A DNA stretch of 64,000 nt from Megaustenia siamemsis (GCA_032433765.1 JAVIAB010000124.1:77184119-77248118); one strand, 5' to 3'. Counted from the first letter of the stretch, positions 23,240 to 34,607 are shown. A program made the numbers and translations. The notes: generated from the letters alone by a model not told the origin.

Positions 23240-23787
23240 GTAACTATTTCAACATTGTAAATGGACATGAACATCTCTGTTATCATTTGTGTCTGAGGTG
23301 TTATTTGTTTTTATTTTGTTGTTATCATTATTAGTTTAGCATCACATTCAGCTGTACACACACATAAGTTTTCCATTCACTCTCTCATGGATTTAATGGT
23401 TACTCTCAATCTCATTGAGCTAATATAATTTGTTCTTTTTTACATCCAACACTTGATTCATCTTTTTCTTCCTTGACCATGCTTTGACAATGCAGTAAAT
23501 GATCAACATTTAGCTACAACATTATCTATGGCCCCTTGCTCTCTCCATGGCCATGTAGCCCAAATCAGACTCTCACTGTACATTGAACACTTTATATTAT
23601 AAAAAAAAAACATGGCAAAGTCAATGTGTGTAAGTTTGTTTAATGTACTGTTGTTTGTTCAGGTAAATAAGACTTTGAACCCATTATCAAAAAGATTTAT
23701 TTCATGTTAAGTTTAGTACAGCCACTCATATTTGAATTATTTGATAACATCCTGCTATTAAAAATATCTTAAAATTTGGATTGCCAG
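23240..23787. other. Intron 9, nothing recognised
   Basis: Short intron without recognisable repeats or coding signal. Confidence 0.5.
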
Positions 23788-23838
23788 GTGATGTATGATG
23801 ACTATAGAAAAGTAACAGTATTTACAAGAGCTGCTGTA
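23788..23838 (+). CDS. WDPCP: WDPCP exon 10 (phase 0 to 0)
   Basis: Seventeen codons, VMYDDYRKVTVFTRAAV, between acceptor ggattgccag and donor gtaagt. It aligns to the family ILYETHRRVTLLAQTEL strand. Confidence 0.9.
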
Positions 23839-24229
23839 GTAAGTATTGACAGCTCTACATAACTAGTCACAAGTTTAAAGAAATACCTAGTATTCATGTA
23901 ATTAAGTAATTTTCAGTATTTAGCTTAAAATCCCAGTTTTGTAACATCATAAATGTGTGGTTTATTATACTATTTCATTTGTATCTATATTTTACATGAT
24001 TCTTTCAACTTCTTTTGCCCTACATATTATACCAAAAAATGGTGTTAGCTCAATAAATCTAGGCATTAGCAGCAGGTCCTCAGGAGTATTTTTAAAGATT
24101 ATGAAACTTTCTATTAAAATGGTTGGTAGCAATCAACCATTGCTTTCAGTAATTTGGTATAATAAATTAGTGAATGTTGTGTCTAAATGAGAATGGAACT
24201 GACATTTCCCTTCACCTAATATGGCTGAG

Positions 24230-24481
24230 AGCCGCTATAGCTCAGTGGTTAGTGAACTGGACTACAATGGACAAGAGGTAGGGTTCGATCCCAACCGACG
24301 GCTTCCGGGTACACCCAGCCTTAAATGGCTAATGGATTTTTTCTGGGAAAGTAAAGCGGCACGGGCGTAATACCGACCACATTACCCCAAAAATCATGTG
24401 CTGAAGGTCTGTAAAATGTATGGTCACTAACACCTATTCCCTATACGCCACTTGGCGTGACAGGGGTACTTTACTTTTTTT
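24230..24481 (+). mobile_element. SINE family A, full length, 13-bp target-site duplication
   Basis: The best-preserved family A copy: A box tagctcagtgg, B box ggttcgatccc, the full body and a tactttacttttt tail. The flanks taatatggctgag at 24217-24229 and 24482-24494 are identical. Confidence 0.95.
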
Positions 24482-24678
24482 TAATATGGCTGAGCAAATA
24501 ATATTGAGATAATGCCCTCTGTCCAAGTTTCACTGTCCCTACTTTGATTCCTCTTTGAAACTGGGTCCTTATGTCTAGAATACTCATTAAGTTGCAGGGG
24601 GTGCAAGAGTGTGGGTGATAGTGAAAAATCGTTACCTTACTGATTTTTAAATATCATGTAAGAATGAATAATGTGTTT

Positions 24679-24750
24679 ATAGAGAGGTAGAATAAGACAG
24701 AGTATAGAGAGGTAGAATAAGACAGAGTATAGAGAGGTAGAATAAGACAA
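24679..24750. repeat. Short tandem repeat, 26-bp unit, 3 copies
   Basis: Three copies of agagaggtagaataagacag plus agtat, just upstream of the exon 11 acceptor. Confidence 0.9.
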
Positions 24751-24776
24751 AGTTAGTTCCTTTGTACTCTTTCCAG

Positions 24777-24848
24777 CCTCCAGCAAGCATAGCATGGCAT
24801 CCTAATGGAGCCTTGTTGGTTGTGGCCAGTTCCAGAGCAGACATTCAG
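24777..24848 (+). CDS. WDPCP: WDPCP exon 11 (phase 0 to 0)
   Basis: Acceptor tactctttccag, donor gtaaaa. It encodes PPASIAWHPNGALLVVASS and RADIQ, a typical WD-type blade (WHP-x-G-ALL), matching the family SLISCHPSGAILLVGS. Confidence 0.95.
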
Positions 24849-24976
24849 GTAAAATACATTTGAGATCTTTCTTGTGTTACTGGACATGAACTGATAAAAT
24901 TAATTGACTTTATAGCTTGTCAGTTATTCATCTCAAGTGATATGAAGGCAACAATAGCAAATGAAGATAATGCTGC

Positions 24977-25150
24977 TTAACTCTTTCCGTACATTCCGCC
25001 ACATAGTGCGCCACGCTCAATTTGATTAGTGTGAACACCATCAAACCATATTCTTTTTACATATTTTATATCATCTTGATATTGGTGAAATCTAATACCT
25101 TGTTCTACTATCTAAAAATTCATATATAATATGTTGTATGTTGTTTGTGT
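24977..25150 (-). mobile_element. Truncated TTAA MITE, copy 2
   Basis: Begins at TTAA (24977-24980) with ctctttccgtacattccgcc. It then follows the reverse complement of the MITE at 4047-4684 (aatttgattagtgtgaac, tcttgatattggtgaaatct). The opposite terminal repeat is absent. It fills about half of intron 11 and stops just before the exon 12 acceptor. Confidence 0.75.
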
Positions 25151-25173
25151 AACCATTTAATTTTATCTTTTAG

Positions 25174-25265
25174 ATTTTTGACCGATCTCTCTCACCTCTT
25201 CGTGTTCAGCTTGTCAGTGAAGAACCTGCAGCAGAAAAATGTCTTAAACTTGGCAAGTTTTTCAG
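25174..25265 (+). CDS. WDPCP: WDPCP exon 12 (phase 0 to 2)
   Basis: Acceptor aattttatcttttag, donor gttgta. It encodes IFDRSLSPLRVQLVSEEP and then EKCLKLGKFF, matching the family IFDMALSPINIQLLAED block. A truncated TTAA MITE ends just upstream, so the branch-site region of this intron may include transposon sequence. Confidence 0.95.
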
Positions 25266-25326
25266 GTTGTAACACATTTAATCCTATATGCTTTTCATTC
25301 TTTAATATATATATTTATACATGATA

Positions 25327-25370
25327 TCTCTCTCTCTCTCTGTGTGTGTGTGAGAGAGAGGGGGGAGGGA
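25327..25370. repeat. (TC)n-(TG)n-(AG)n simple repeat
   Basis: Compound dinucleotide run soon after exon 12. Confidence 0.95.
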
Positions 25371-25409
25371 GGATGGTGGGCAGGCAGGCCAATAAATATA
25401 TAATAGATA

Positions 25410-25587
25410 AGGGCAAAATAAAAGTAAAAAGAGATTGCAGACGACAAAGAGAGAAAATACTGGATAGCTTGGTGTCATGGCATGGAAAACAGTCAACAAC
25501 AGAACTGATACGATGCACTGTGGATAGAAGATTGTGGAGGGACATGATCACCTACGCCAACCGGTAAGGCACATGATGATGATGAAT
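25410..25587 (+). mobile_element. RTE LINE 3' fragment, sense arm
   Basis: A 3' end of an RTE family (gacaaagagagaaaatactg ... gggacatgatcacctacgcc) closing in catgatgatgatga, the usual short-repeat tail. Its reverse complement lies at 25729-25882. Confidence 0.8.
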
Positions 25588-25720
25588 GCAGCACGGGCAT
25601 AATACCGACCACATTACCCCAAAAATCATGTGCTGAAGGTCTGTAAAATATAGGGTCACTAACACCATATTTCCCTATACGTCACTTGGCGTGACAGGGG
25701 TACTTTACTTTTTTTTTTTA
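25588..25720 (+). mobile_element. SINE family A, 3' half only
   Basis: Body and tail of family A (gcacgggcataataccgacc to tactttacttttt). The tRNA head is absent. It lies directly between two oppositely oriented LINE fragments. Confidence 0.88.
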
Positions 25721-26245
25721 TCAGCATGTGCCATACCGGTTGGCAATCATGTCCCTCCACAATCTTCTATCTACAGTGCATCGTATCAGTTCTGTTGTTG
25801 ACTGTTTTCCATGCCATGACATCAAGCTATCCAGTATTTTCTCTCTTTGTCATCCGCGATCTCTCTTTCCTTTTATTTTGCCAGTTGTAACCAAGTATTC
25901 CAACTTTCCTCTTCTCATGATGTGCCCGAAAAATGTTGATTGCTTCTTTCTGATGTTTTTAAGAGCTCCCTTTTTGTGTTGGCCTCTTTGAGAACTTCCT
26001 CATTGGTCTTTTTAGCTGTCCAGGGAACTTTCAACATTCTTCTGAGATATCTCATCTCTGGGGCCTCTAATCATCTTTTCATTTGTTTGTCTACTGTCCA
26101 TGATTCGCTTCCATATGTCATAATTGGTTCTATATAGCACCAATGAACTCTCTTTCTCACTTCTATTGACATAGATTTGTTGCATAAGATATTTGTCATT
26201 TTCTGAAATGCTATTTCGGCCTGTATCTCTGGACCTACTGCACCT
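25721..26245 (-). mobile_element. RTE LINE 3' fragment, antisense arm
   Basis: On the minus strand it carries the C-terminal post-RT region (the GRIMRRGKLEYL-like and PWTAKKTNEE-like parts can be made out) with broken frames. It extends further 5' than the sense fragment at 25410-25587. Confidence 0.8.
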
Positions 26246-26934
26246 TAAATACTTAATTTATATGTTTTTTTAAAGCAAGATGAATGAGAAATTTGAATAT
26301 GTAAACATTGTGTGTGTGTGTGATAATTTAGACATAAGTGGATGAAAAAAAATCTGTGCTTTTTAAAAAATTTTTTTAAAGAAAAATTTGAAAATCTTTG
26401 GATGTTTTTGTCCTTATGTATTTTACTTATGTCAAGAGAAAGTCACAGCAATAGAAAGATATAACAAAGATAAAATATATTTAATGATTTATGAACTTTC
26501 TTTACTGTTTTAGTTATTACATTGTTATTCCAAGTTGTTCAGTTTTGTATGGTACAATTTGAAGCGGGCACTTTCCACCCAATGCTATTGTTATGAAAAT
26601 GCGGCTCGTCTTAAAATCACTATTTACTACATTTTCCCCAAAACAATTAAAAATACAGAAAAAAAAAATTGATGGAAGAGAAGCAAGTGGGAAAAGTCAT
26701 AGCAATAATTATTGGTTACATCCCTTACAAGTTACCAAGTTTCTGTGTGAAAACAACAAAAATGTAGAGAAACAACACGAATAGAAAATGGGTCATGGCC
26801 AACAGTGACCACAATGCGCGGGCACGCATTGGTAGCATAAACAACAGCCCTTACTCTGCGACAGAACTAGCACAGCGGCAGAGGACAATGTAACATACAC
26901 ACAACAGTTCTCAGAGCCAAAATAATGGAGAAAC
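26246..26934. other. Intron 12 sequence, no gene seen
   Basis: AT-rich up to about 26550; the rest is more balanced in composition and may belong to a 5' flank or decayed part of the following LINE. Confidence 0.4.
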
Positions 26935-27440
26935 AATCGCGATCATACAGACATAACGTAAGTAACAAAGCAATAACTATGGAAGCAAAAAGGGCCTTTT
27001 TACAAATCAATTTTTCTACCAACTCTGAGTTATCAGTGCCAGTATTGGACGCTGGACTCTAGAACAATAAGAAAGATAATGACCACCGAAATGAAATGTG
27101 TCAGAAGAATGACAGGAAACAGTTTAAGGGACAGAGTAAGAAACACTGACCTGAGGAAGAAACTCGAAATTGAACCAGCCATCGAATACATAAAGAAACA
27201 ACAGATAAATTGGTTCGGCCACATAACAAGACAAAAAGAACTAACAATGACTCAAAGAGCATTAAATAAACACTACGAAAACGCCAGATTAAGAGGAAGA
27301 CCGAGAAAGAGATGGATAAAGGGAATACTAGAGCCACTAGGAGGAATAACATCAGAAGAGGCCAACAGAAGAGCAAAGAATCGCAGATTGTTTCTCCCAA
27401 TGGCAGTAGAGGAAGGATAGAAGAAGAAGAAGAAGATCCC
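26935..27440 (+). mobile_element. RTE-like LINE (family C) 3' end
   Basis: A C-terminal post-RT segment is open from 27079 to 27420 (MTTEMKCVRRMTGNSLRDRV, then INWFGHI and RGRPRKRWI). It ends in a (AGA)n tail near 27420-27437. The upstream 140 bp is the same family with a broken frame. The same family forms the host LINE at 49235-55580. Confidence 0.8.
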
Positions 27441-27599
27441 TTACAAAATAAAATGTATTATTTTTTACTAGGGACATACGTATTCAGTGGATGTAGTAAT
27501 GTTTCTTTATAAATGAAAATATTCATCAATGGGAGCAGACAGGTTAAGGCTTTTTTCATTATGCAGACAATAAAAGTTGTTTTTTTTTGTTTCAGTATG

Positions 27600-30385
27600 A
27601 TGACAAAGCATCATACAAGAAATGAAAAGAATGGGTTTACAATTACTGGGACTTTGCGAAATGAGATACACCGGATCAGGGGAGATGTATTCTAATAAGC
27701 ATAAAATAATCTATTCTGGAGGTACTGAACACCAAACAGGAGTAGGTATCATCTTGGATGCAGAAAGAGCTAGAACAGTGAAAGGCTTTTACCCAATATC
27801 TGACAGAGTCCTTTTAGTGAAATTGAATGGAAAGCCAATAGACATAAATCTTATACAAGTTTATGCACCAACAGCAGACAGTCTAGAGGAAACAATTGAT
27901 AAATTTTACGAGTTAAATGAGGCACTTCATAAATGCAAACCACATGAAAACACCATAGTTCTAGGGGATTTTAATGCAAAAGTAGGAAAGGAAAGAGTTG
28001 AGGAAGTAGTTGGTCACTATGGCTTAGGCGAGAGGAATAAAAGAGGTGAGAAACTTATTGACTGGGCAAGAACACACAACATGATGATAGGAAACACCTG
28101 GTTTAAGCAACATCCAAGACGTCTGTGGACATGGAAAAGCCCAGGAGACAACGCACATAATCAAATTGATTATATAATGATAAGCAATAGATTTAGAAAC
28201 AGTCTGGTGTGTGTGAAAACTAGACCAGGAGCAGATTGCAATAATGATCATGTACCAGTAGTGGGAAAGCTTAGAGTAAAATTAAAAACAACAAAACGAG
28301 CCTCAGTTAACATCAAGTTAAATTTAGATTTACTAAAATCAGACAAGAAGCTGCAAGACAAATATAAAATCACAATTCAAGACCGGTACAATGCAATGGA
28401 GAAGATACAAAGCATTGATGAACTGTGGGAAATGCTAAAAGAATCAATGCAACAAACATCAAAAGAGTTCATACCACCAGTGAGGATAAATTCAAGAAAG
28501 AAATGGATGACAGTCGACATTTTGCAGCTAATGGATACAAGAAGAAGAAATAAAGAAAATAAAGATGTGTATAAAAGATTAAATAAAGAAATTGTAGTAA
28601 AATGCAATGAAGCAAAAGAAGCATGGCTAAAAGAGAGATGTAAAGAGATTGAAATGCAACAAAAAGGAGATGCTAAAGCTATATACAAACAAATTGAGGA
28701 ATTAACAGGATGAAAAACGCAATCAAAAACTGGATATTTAAGATCAAAGGAAGGAGAACTGTTGATTGATCAAGAAAACATAAGGGAACGATGGACAGAA
28801 TACATTAAAGATCTTTATAATGATGAACGCACGGAAGTAAATATTAAGGATAATGGAGAAGGACCAGAAATACTCAGAGAAGAAGTGGAAGACACCTTGC
28901 GCAATATGAAAGCAGGCAAAACTCCTGGACCAGATAATATAACTAAAGAAGAGATTGAAGCCATGGGGGATTTTGGAATAGAAATGATAACAAAAATATT
29001 GAATGATATCTACAACAGCGGATATATATCAGACGACATGCTCAAATCAATATATTCATAGCACTACCAAAGAAATCAGGTGCGATTGAATGCGATGATC
29101 ATCGCACAATAAGCCTTATGATTCTTATGACTAAGATATTACTAAGAATCATCATCATGCGAAGAGTGCGAAACAAAATCAGTCCAGAAATTAGCGATGA
29201 ACAGTGTGGTTTTGTTAGCGATAAAGGAACAAGCAGTGCCATTTATATCATAAGATCTTTAGTAGAAAGAGCCATAGAGGTGAAAATAGATCTATACCTA
29301 TGTTTCATAGATTACACCAAGACATTTGACAAAGTAAAGCACCAAGAAATAATAAAAATTTCAGAAAGCATAAACGTAGACAGCAAAGATCTAAGAATAA
29401 TAAAGAACATGTACTGGCAACAAACAGCGGCCATAAGAACTGGAAACCAATTGGGAATGTTTCAACAAATAAAACAGGGTGTTAGACAAGGTTGTGTGCT
29501 GTCACCAGATTTGTTTAATATTTATAGTGAGATTATTTTAAGATCCATAAGGGGCATGCCTGGAATAACAATTGGAGGTCAAAATATAAATAATCTAAGG
29601 TATGCTGATGATACAATCTTAATCGCTAAGAGAGAAAATGAGTTACAAGAAATGTTGGACATTATAGTGAAAGAAAGCAAAAATAAAGGACTCAGCCTTA
29701 ATAGCAAAAAGACAGAGGTAATGGTAACAACAAAGAAAAAGACATCACCTCAGTGCAAAATAAAGACAAGTGGAACAATATTAAAACAGGTAAATGAATT
29801 TAAATATTTGTGAACTTTGTTAACCTCAGACGGAAGATGTACACAAGAGGTGAGATGCAGAATGGCTCATGCAAAAGCAGCTTTCCAAAAAATGAGGAAG
29901 ATACTATGCAATCCATTTTTGACAATAGAAACAAGAATAAGAGTTCTTAAATGTTACGTAGAGCCAGTCTTAACATATGGATGCAAATCATGGACAATAG
30001 GACAACAGACAAGAAAATCACTGGAGTCTGTAGAAATGTGGTTTTACAGAAGAATGTTGAGAATACCATGGACAGCTAAGAAGAGTAATGAAGATGTTCT
30101 GAGAGAGGTCAAAGTAAAAAGAGAGCTAATTTCCAATATTAGGAAGAAACAGTTAATCATTTTTTGGCCATGTAATGAGAAGAGAACAACTGGAATATAT
30201 TGTAACAACTGGAAAAATTGAGGGACAAAGAGATAGAGGGAAACAAAGAGAAAAAATAACAGACAGCTTAAGAGAATGGCTTGGCAGTAGGTCAACAACA
30301 GAAATGATGCTGCCAAGATCGAAAGTTGTGGAGAGACATGATCACCTACGCCAGCAGGCCCGGTACTTGGTGATGATGATGGTGA
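27600..30385 (+). pseudogene. BovB-like RTE LINE, 5'-truncated, frames broken
   Basis: A long copy of a non-LTR retrotransposon encoding endonuclease and reverse transcriptase. Frame 1 (27622-28713) holds the endonuclease: LGLCEMRY, VYAPT, GDFNAKVG, NQIDYIMI and NNDH are visible; the first WNVRT motif is missing, so the 5' end is truncated. An in-frame TGA at 28711-28713 interrupts it. The RT follows: KAGKTPGPD, then a frameshift near 29060-29110, [21 protein letters not shown] and YADDT. A second in-frame TGA is at 29811-29813, and another frameshift lies near 30150-30180 before the GHV-MRR region. It ends in a gatgatgat tail. The motifs and tail fit the RTE clade, closest to BovB. It lies in intron 12 of WDPCP, in the same sense. 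It is not able to code for a full product. Confidence 0.9.
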
Positions 30386-30855
30386 CAAGAGAAGGCTTCC
30401 TCTTATATGGTAATAAGAGAATTTGTTAAAATATGGGGGTAAGAATATTCTTGCGTGAACCGATGAAATGTTTGTGTATACAACTTATATAATGGAACAA
30501 AAGAAGGTTTTAATTGGGAACGAAAAAAAGTCCTTTCTAAAAAGGGAACAAAGAATGTACCTTACTTTCTTGGAACGAGAGAGCGTTTTTACTATGTGTG
30601 GGAAAGTGAATTGATTTTATTATTTGTAGACATGACACCCTCTCATCTATTTTGTAGACACAATTTTCACTTTATTTTTGAGAATGCCCAAAGATCTTTA
30701 AATGCATTTGATTCAACATTATGTCATTAATTTATAGCTATAATTTATATTTGTACCTTAATGCTTCTTTTCACATTTTTTTTCAGAACGAAACAAGACA
30801 TTATTTTAAGAGCCCGTCAGATATTTTATGTTTAGTTTTTTTGTTTTCTAAACAG
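30386..30855. other. Intron 12, 3' part
   Basis: Unique-looking AT-rich sequence leading to the exon 13 acceptor. Nothing recognised. Confidence 0.5.
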
Positions 30856-30957
30856 GACTTCTACAACTCTGAGAGAAATAGAGTGGTGTCCCTTCTCTCC
30901 CTTCAGTTCAGAATTCATGACAAGCTATATGGATACACTTTTTTTGTCCTTCAGCAG
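30856..30957 (+). CDS. WDPCP: WDPCP exon 13 (starts with 1 nt, ends phase 2)
   Basis: Acceptor gttttctaaacag, donor gtgtga. It encodes TSTTLREIEWCPFSPFSSEF and then YMDTLFLSFS, aligning to the family SSSLVQMQW ... IYDLLFLRFER segment. Phases with exons 12 and 14 both give arginine at the junctions. It sits in the middle of the retroelement-rich part of the gene. Confidence 0.88.
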
Positions 30958-31122
30958 GTGTGATCAGTTTGTTCGTTCCTTTGGCTGATAAATTGCAAAA
31001 TTGTGAAGTTAAAAATTGTTACAGAAAATATGGTTGTAGTGAATGTATTTTAAAACGTTTCAAAATAACCCTAAATATTATATATTATTATTATTTTTGT
31101 TATACACACACACATTTTATTT

Positions 31123-31124
<2 letters not shown>

Positions 31125-31183
<59 letters not shown>

Positions 31184-31218
31184 CCTCCCTCCCTCCCTCC
31201 CTCCCTCCCTCTCTCTCA
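31125..31218. repeat. (CT)n and (CCCT)n simple repeat
   Basis: About 55 bp of ct repeats followed by ccct repeats. Confidence 0.98.
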
Positions 31219-31878
31219 AAATAAAATGTCACTGCTCTTCATTCAAGAAATGAGAAGGATTTTCTAGGGGAACATCAGAGATGACACACGTGTAGTTGTA
31301 GAGAGAGCTACCACATGTGTGGTCCGCCTAAGAGGCTAACCATAGCCAACTTAGTAAGCAGTGATTAACTAAGTGTAGACCAAGTACTGTTAGATGTAAA
31401 GAGTTCAGAACAGGCATAGATGAAACCTCGAGGATTAGGTTAGGAGTGTCTAGAGAATTCTTGAAGTCCACGAGATGAATAAAATATGTGTATTAGTATT
31501 AGACCGGAGGAGGCTGTTCAATGGGGAACAGTCTCGATATAAGTACACTAAACTTGTAGAATAAGTATATTAGACTTAGACTTGAGGAGGCCGTTCAATG
31601 GGGAATGGTTTCCGCTTACATGTGAGTAGATAAGTAGAGAAGTGTGTAGAAGCTTAGGGCCCAGTAGCGAGTAACATTGCTACTGGGCAGCGTGTGAATG
31701 ATCTTATTACCACACACTGGTCATGTAATGTCATGTAAACCTGTTAAACATGTCGCCCATGGATTGGGCTGTGAAATAAGACTGTTCGCATACAAGTGTT
31801 CTATTTTGGTGTGTCCAACAGTTAGCAGATCATGCCTGGCAAAGAAAGACTTGGGGACATTAAAGCAAAAAAAGCAAA

Positions 31879-32196
31879 ATGTCGCGGGCACAACACAAGT
31901 TAGAGCATGAACCACTATACTCTAACACGGCAGACGTTATAACATGTTGGGGTTTCCCAAGTGAGAACGATCATGTGCTTGACCAGCTCCTGGTGTCAAG
32001 TAAGGTCAGGGCCATGGCGCAAGTGTGTCGCCTGTCATATTGCACGGCCAGAGACCAGGGCAGTGAGCAGCTGATTGTAACAGCTGATTCACCAGCATAC
32101 CAGCTGTTCGTGTTCCAGCTGTCAGTTAACATCAAGAAATCTCCATCAAATGAACATCGACAAAGACTTCCTCCTGATTCAAAAACCACTTCCTGA
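31879..32196 (+). CDS. Hypothetical ORF, 105 codons
   Basis: Starts MSRAQHKLEHEPLYSNTADV and ends PPDSKTTS. I recognise no domain. An antisense frame is also open over much of it. It could be a remnant of a retroelement protein or chance. It does not carry the family sequence expected for WDPCP, and exon 13 already fills that place. Confidence 0.2.
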   Translation: MSRAQHKLEHEPLYSNTADVITCWGFPSENDHVLDQLLVSSKVRAMAQVCRLSYCTARDQGSEQLIVTADSPAYQLFVFQLSVNIKKSPSNEHRQRLPPDSKTTS

Positions 32197-32361
32197 TACA
32201 CATTGATTTAGACTTATATGATGTACGTTGCAATCTGCTGCTGGTCAACAGATCTCCAAACTGCTGATTGATCAATCGTTACTCATCTAGCCTTAAGTAA
32301 TACACACGCCAAAAATGGATACAAGTGTTTAATAATCAATTAGAGTAACTCACATTAAACT

Positions 32362-32490
32362 ATGGCTATGGCTATGGCTATGGAAGGCCTCGGTCTCACA
32401 GCAAACGAATTAAAATCCATAATTGCTCAACCGCCCGTGCCAGTGGAATCATCCGAGTTACTAACTCATCTCCCAAACAAAGAAAGGTAA
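32362..32490 (+). CDS. Small ORF with tandem start codons, 42 codons
   Basis: Begins with three in-frame copies of a gctatg hexamer, giving MAMAMAMEGLGLTANELK, and ends AGG TAA. The end also reads as a splice donor (AG|gtaact). No family recognised. Confidence 0.2.
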   Translation: MAMAMAMEGLGLTANELKSIIAQPPVPVESSELLTHLPNKER

Positions 32491-32989
32491 CTGTAGTCCC
32501 CATCGTAGCAGTCTCAGCACACGCCAAAAGACATAAGGCGAAACCGCGCATAAAGTGAACACAGCCAACTGTTCCCCGTCATACGATATCATCATTCATC
32601 GTAAACAAGCGGGATATCGAAGCAGGATCAAAACGGATGAGACACACAGCTCACGGTGTGCACAGAGCACTTAACTCAGTAGCTCCTGCAACAAGCCGGA
32701 CTTGGAATATGAGGAAACTGCAAGAAGGAACACTTTTCAGACATAGCCTTCAATGGTTCCTGCCGCCTATCCACCATATACCATGGGAGTTTACGTCCTC
32801 CCGAAAATGATGATCGTCGTAGCACTTTATGATGTTAGGCCATCATTGATGACTCCAATTCCAAACATATAGACACACAGTGGTGGTAACTTATCATTTC
32901 CAATCCAACAGAAGCCACATTACAATCCGTCACATTAAACTTCTTCTCCTTAAGTGATAAGTGATCAGCTACTGTGAGGCATTTTGATG

Positions 32990-33420
32990 TTTAGACCAGC
33001 ATGGGTCATGAATAAGATGGTGTGTTTGAAGTCGGTGTATTTGAGGTCTTCAATGGTTCCCCATTATTTGTCATTCAAGGTTATTTCTGTGAGCCATATT
33101 TATTTTCAAAGGCATTGATAGTGCTGCAATCCTGTAGTAAATGTTCTGGAGTTTGTCTGGATGCTCTGCAGTTGCATATTCCAAAGTCACTGAGTCCTAT
33201 CTTACATAGGTGTACTCTGTATGGCAGTGTGGAGTGTCATTGCCTCATTTCTGAAATGTGTGCACCTTTCTCCAAGTGGAAGAGAGTGTATTTCTGTTAT
33301 TCTACTTGGGTAGGTTATGTAGATGCCACTGCCTCCCTTCTTTGTTACTTCAGTTGTAGATCCATCCATAAATACCTATGTCCTCATATTTTTGTAACTT
33401 TTTACATTAAACTATACTTT
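32990..33420 (-). pseudogene. LINE RNase H domain remnant
   Basis: On the minus strand the sequence reads VFMDGSTTEVTKKGGSGIYI followed by GERCTHFRNEAMTLHTAIQS. This is the start of a LINE-type RNase H domain: the D-G-S strand, the G-x-G-I-Y-I strand and the E-A-x-x-L-H helix with the catalytic Asp and Glu. Stops follow. RNase H of this kind is found in the I group of LINEs. Confidence 0.75.
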
Positions 33421-33654
33421 ACTACTTTCTGATACTTTTTGCTGTATCTATTTAACCGAGTATTAACAGTTTAGATTCTGTAATATAAGTTTATCTACAC
33501 ATTCTATTACATGTGTGTGTTTATTATCATTATTACCCTATGTTGGCCTCCTTTACCTCTTACCGTCCATATATTTTTTAGCCGAAACTGTACACCAGAC
33601 AAAAGAAATCCGTACATATGTCAATTTTAAGTGTTAATTTATAATAATAATAAA
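33421..33654. other. Intron 13 spacer
   Basis: AT-rich, with aataataat repeats next to the following LINE tail. No gene seen. Confidence 0.4.
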
Positions 33655-34390
33655 TCATCATCATCATCATCATCATTGAGTGCCGTCTCCGCATCGAAGG
33701 TTGGCTACCATGGAGCGCCATTCCACTCTGTCTCTTGCTTTGATGGTGCAGACTGTCATAGATTGGCTTGTCCATCTTTTGATGTTACTCATCCATGTTA
33801 GTCTTGGTCTGCCTCTTTTACCTTATATTTTTCCTTCCAATATTACTTTTAGTAGGCTATTGTGTCTTTTAACATGCCCCAAAAATTTAATTTGTTTTGT
33901 CTTAAATTGTATTTAGTGGTTCTCTTTTTATTTTCAGTTGTTTTGAAACTTTATCGTTTGTTATCTTTTTTATTTCCATCCAATTCTACCTATTCTTCTA
34001 TAAATCCACATTTCAAAGGCTTCAATTTTCTGTTCTGTTTTCTTGTTTAATGTCCATGTTTCTACACCATACAGGAATATTGAGAAGATGTAACATTTTG
34101 CCATTCTTAGTTTCAGCCCTGTTGATATTTGTTTTGTTGTTAGTATATTTTTCATGGCATTAAAATTACTTTTTGCCATACCTATTCTTTTGTTTATTCC
34201 AGTTATACATTTTCCATCACTGGTTATAGTATGTCCCAGGTAGTTGTAGCTCTGAACTCCTTCCAGATGTATTCCTTCAACTTTGATATTCAATTGTAGG
34301 TCTTGAGAATTTTCTTTGTTTATAATCATAGTTTTAGTCTTTTTGATATTCATGTCTAGTCCATATATTTTGCTTGTCATGTTTATTACA
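33655..34390 (-). mobile_element. RTE LINE 3' fragment, antisense
   Basis: A 136-codon minus-strand segment (33970-34380) reads LDMNIKKTKTMIINKEN, YNYLGHTIT, YGVETWTLNKK and FEMWIYRR, the post-RT C-terminal region of an RTE LINE. The 3' end runs to the (atc)n tract at about 33655-33677, read as (gat)n on the element strand. Confidence 0.82.
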
Positions 34391-34607
34391 TTAAATATTA
34401 ATAATAATTAATTGGTAGTTTATGTAAAAAGTTCTGATTTAAAAATGCAGAGCTATTATAAAAATGATTTATTAATTAATTAATATTGACAGAAATGATC
34501 TGATTCCTTGCATTTTAAGCAGAGAATTGGAGACGCTCCACTTTCTTAAAAATTATTATTATTATTTTGATGCTAATTAATAGACAGATCACTCTAATTT
34601 TATTAAA

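Larger units (their letters stand above)
31260..32990. other. Unclassified block, probably a decayed retroelement
   Basis: The composition is less AT-rich than the surrounding intron. It contains an approximate 70-bp tandem duplication (aggaggctgttcaatgggga at about 31508 and gaggaggccgttcaatgggg at about 31582). It also has two open stretches (31879-32196 and 32362-32490) with no recognised family. An LTR-plus-leader structure is possible, but I found no primer site, paired LTR or pol motif. Confidence 0.35.

Noticed and set aside
24230..24310. tRNA gene
   Set aside because: A and B boxes are present, but the sequence continues into a SINE body with target duplications and the cloverleaf is not complete. 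The same holds at 858, 10747, 35532, 40290 and 48897.
27594..27660. Extra WDPCP exon after tttttttgtttcag
   Set aside because: The sequence after the acceptor belongs to the BovB-like LINE, and the phase from exon 12 is satisfied by 30856 instead.
30781..30857. Exon starting after ttttttttcag at about 30787
   Set aside because: An in-frame TAG occurs before any family similarity; the downstream acceptor at 30855 gives the conserved sequence and correct phase.
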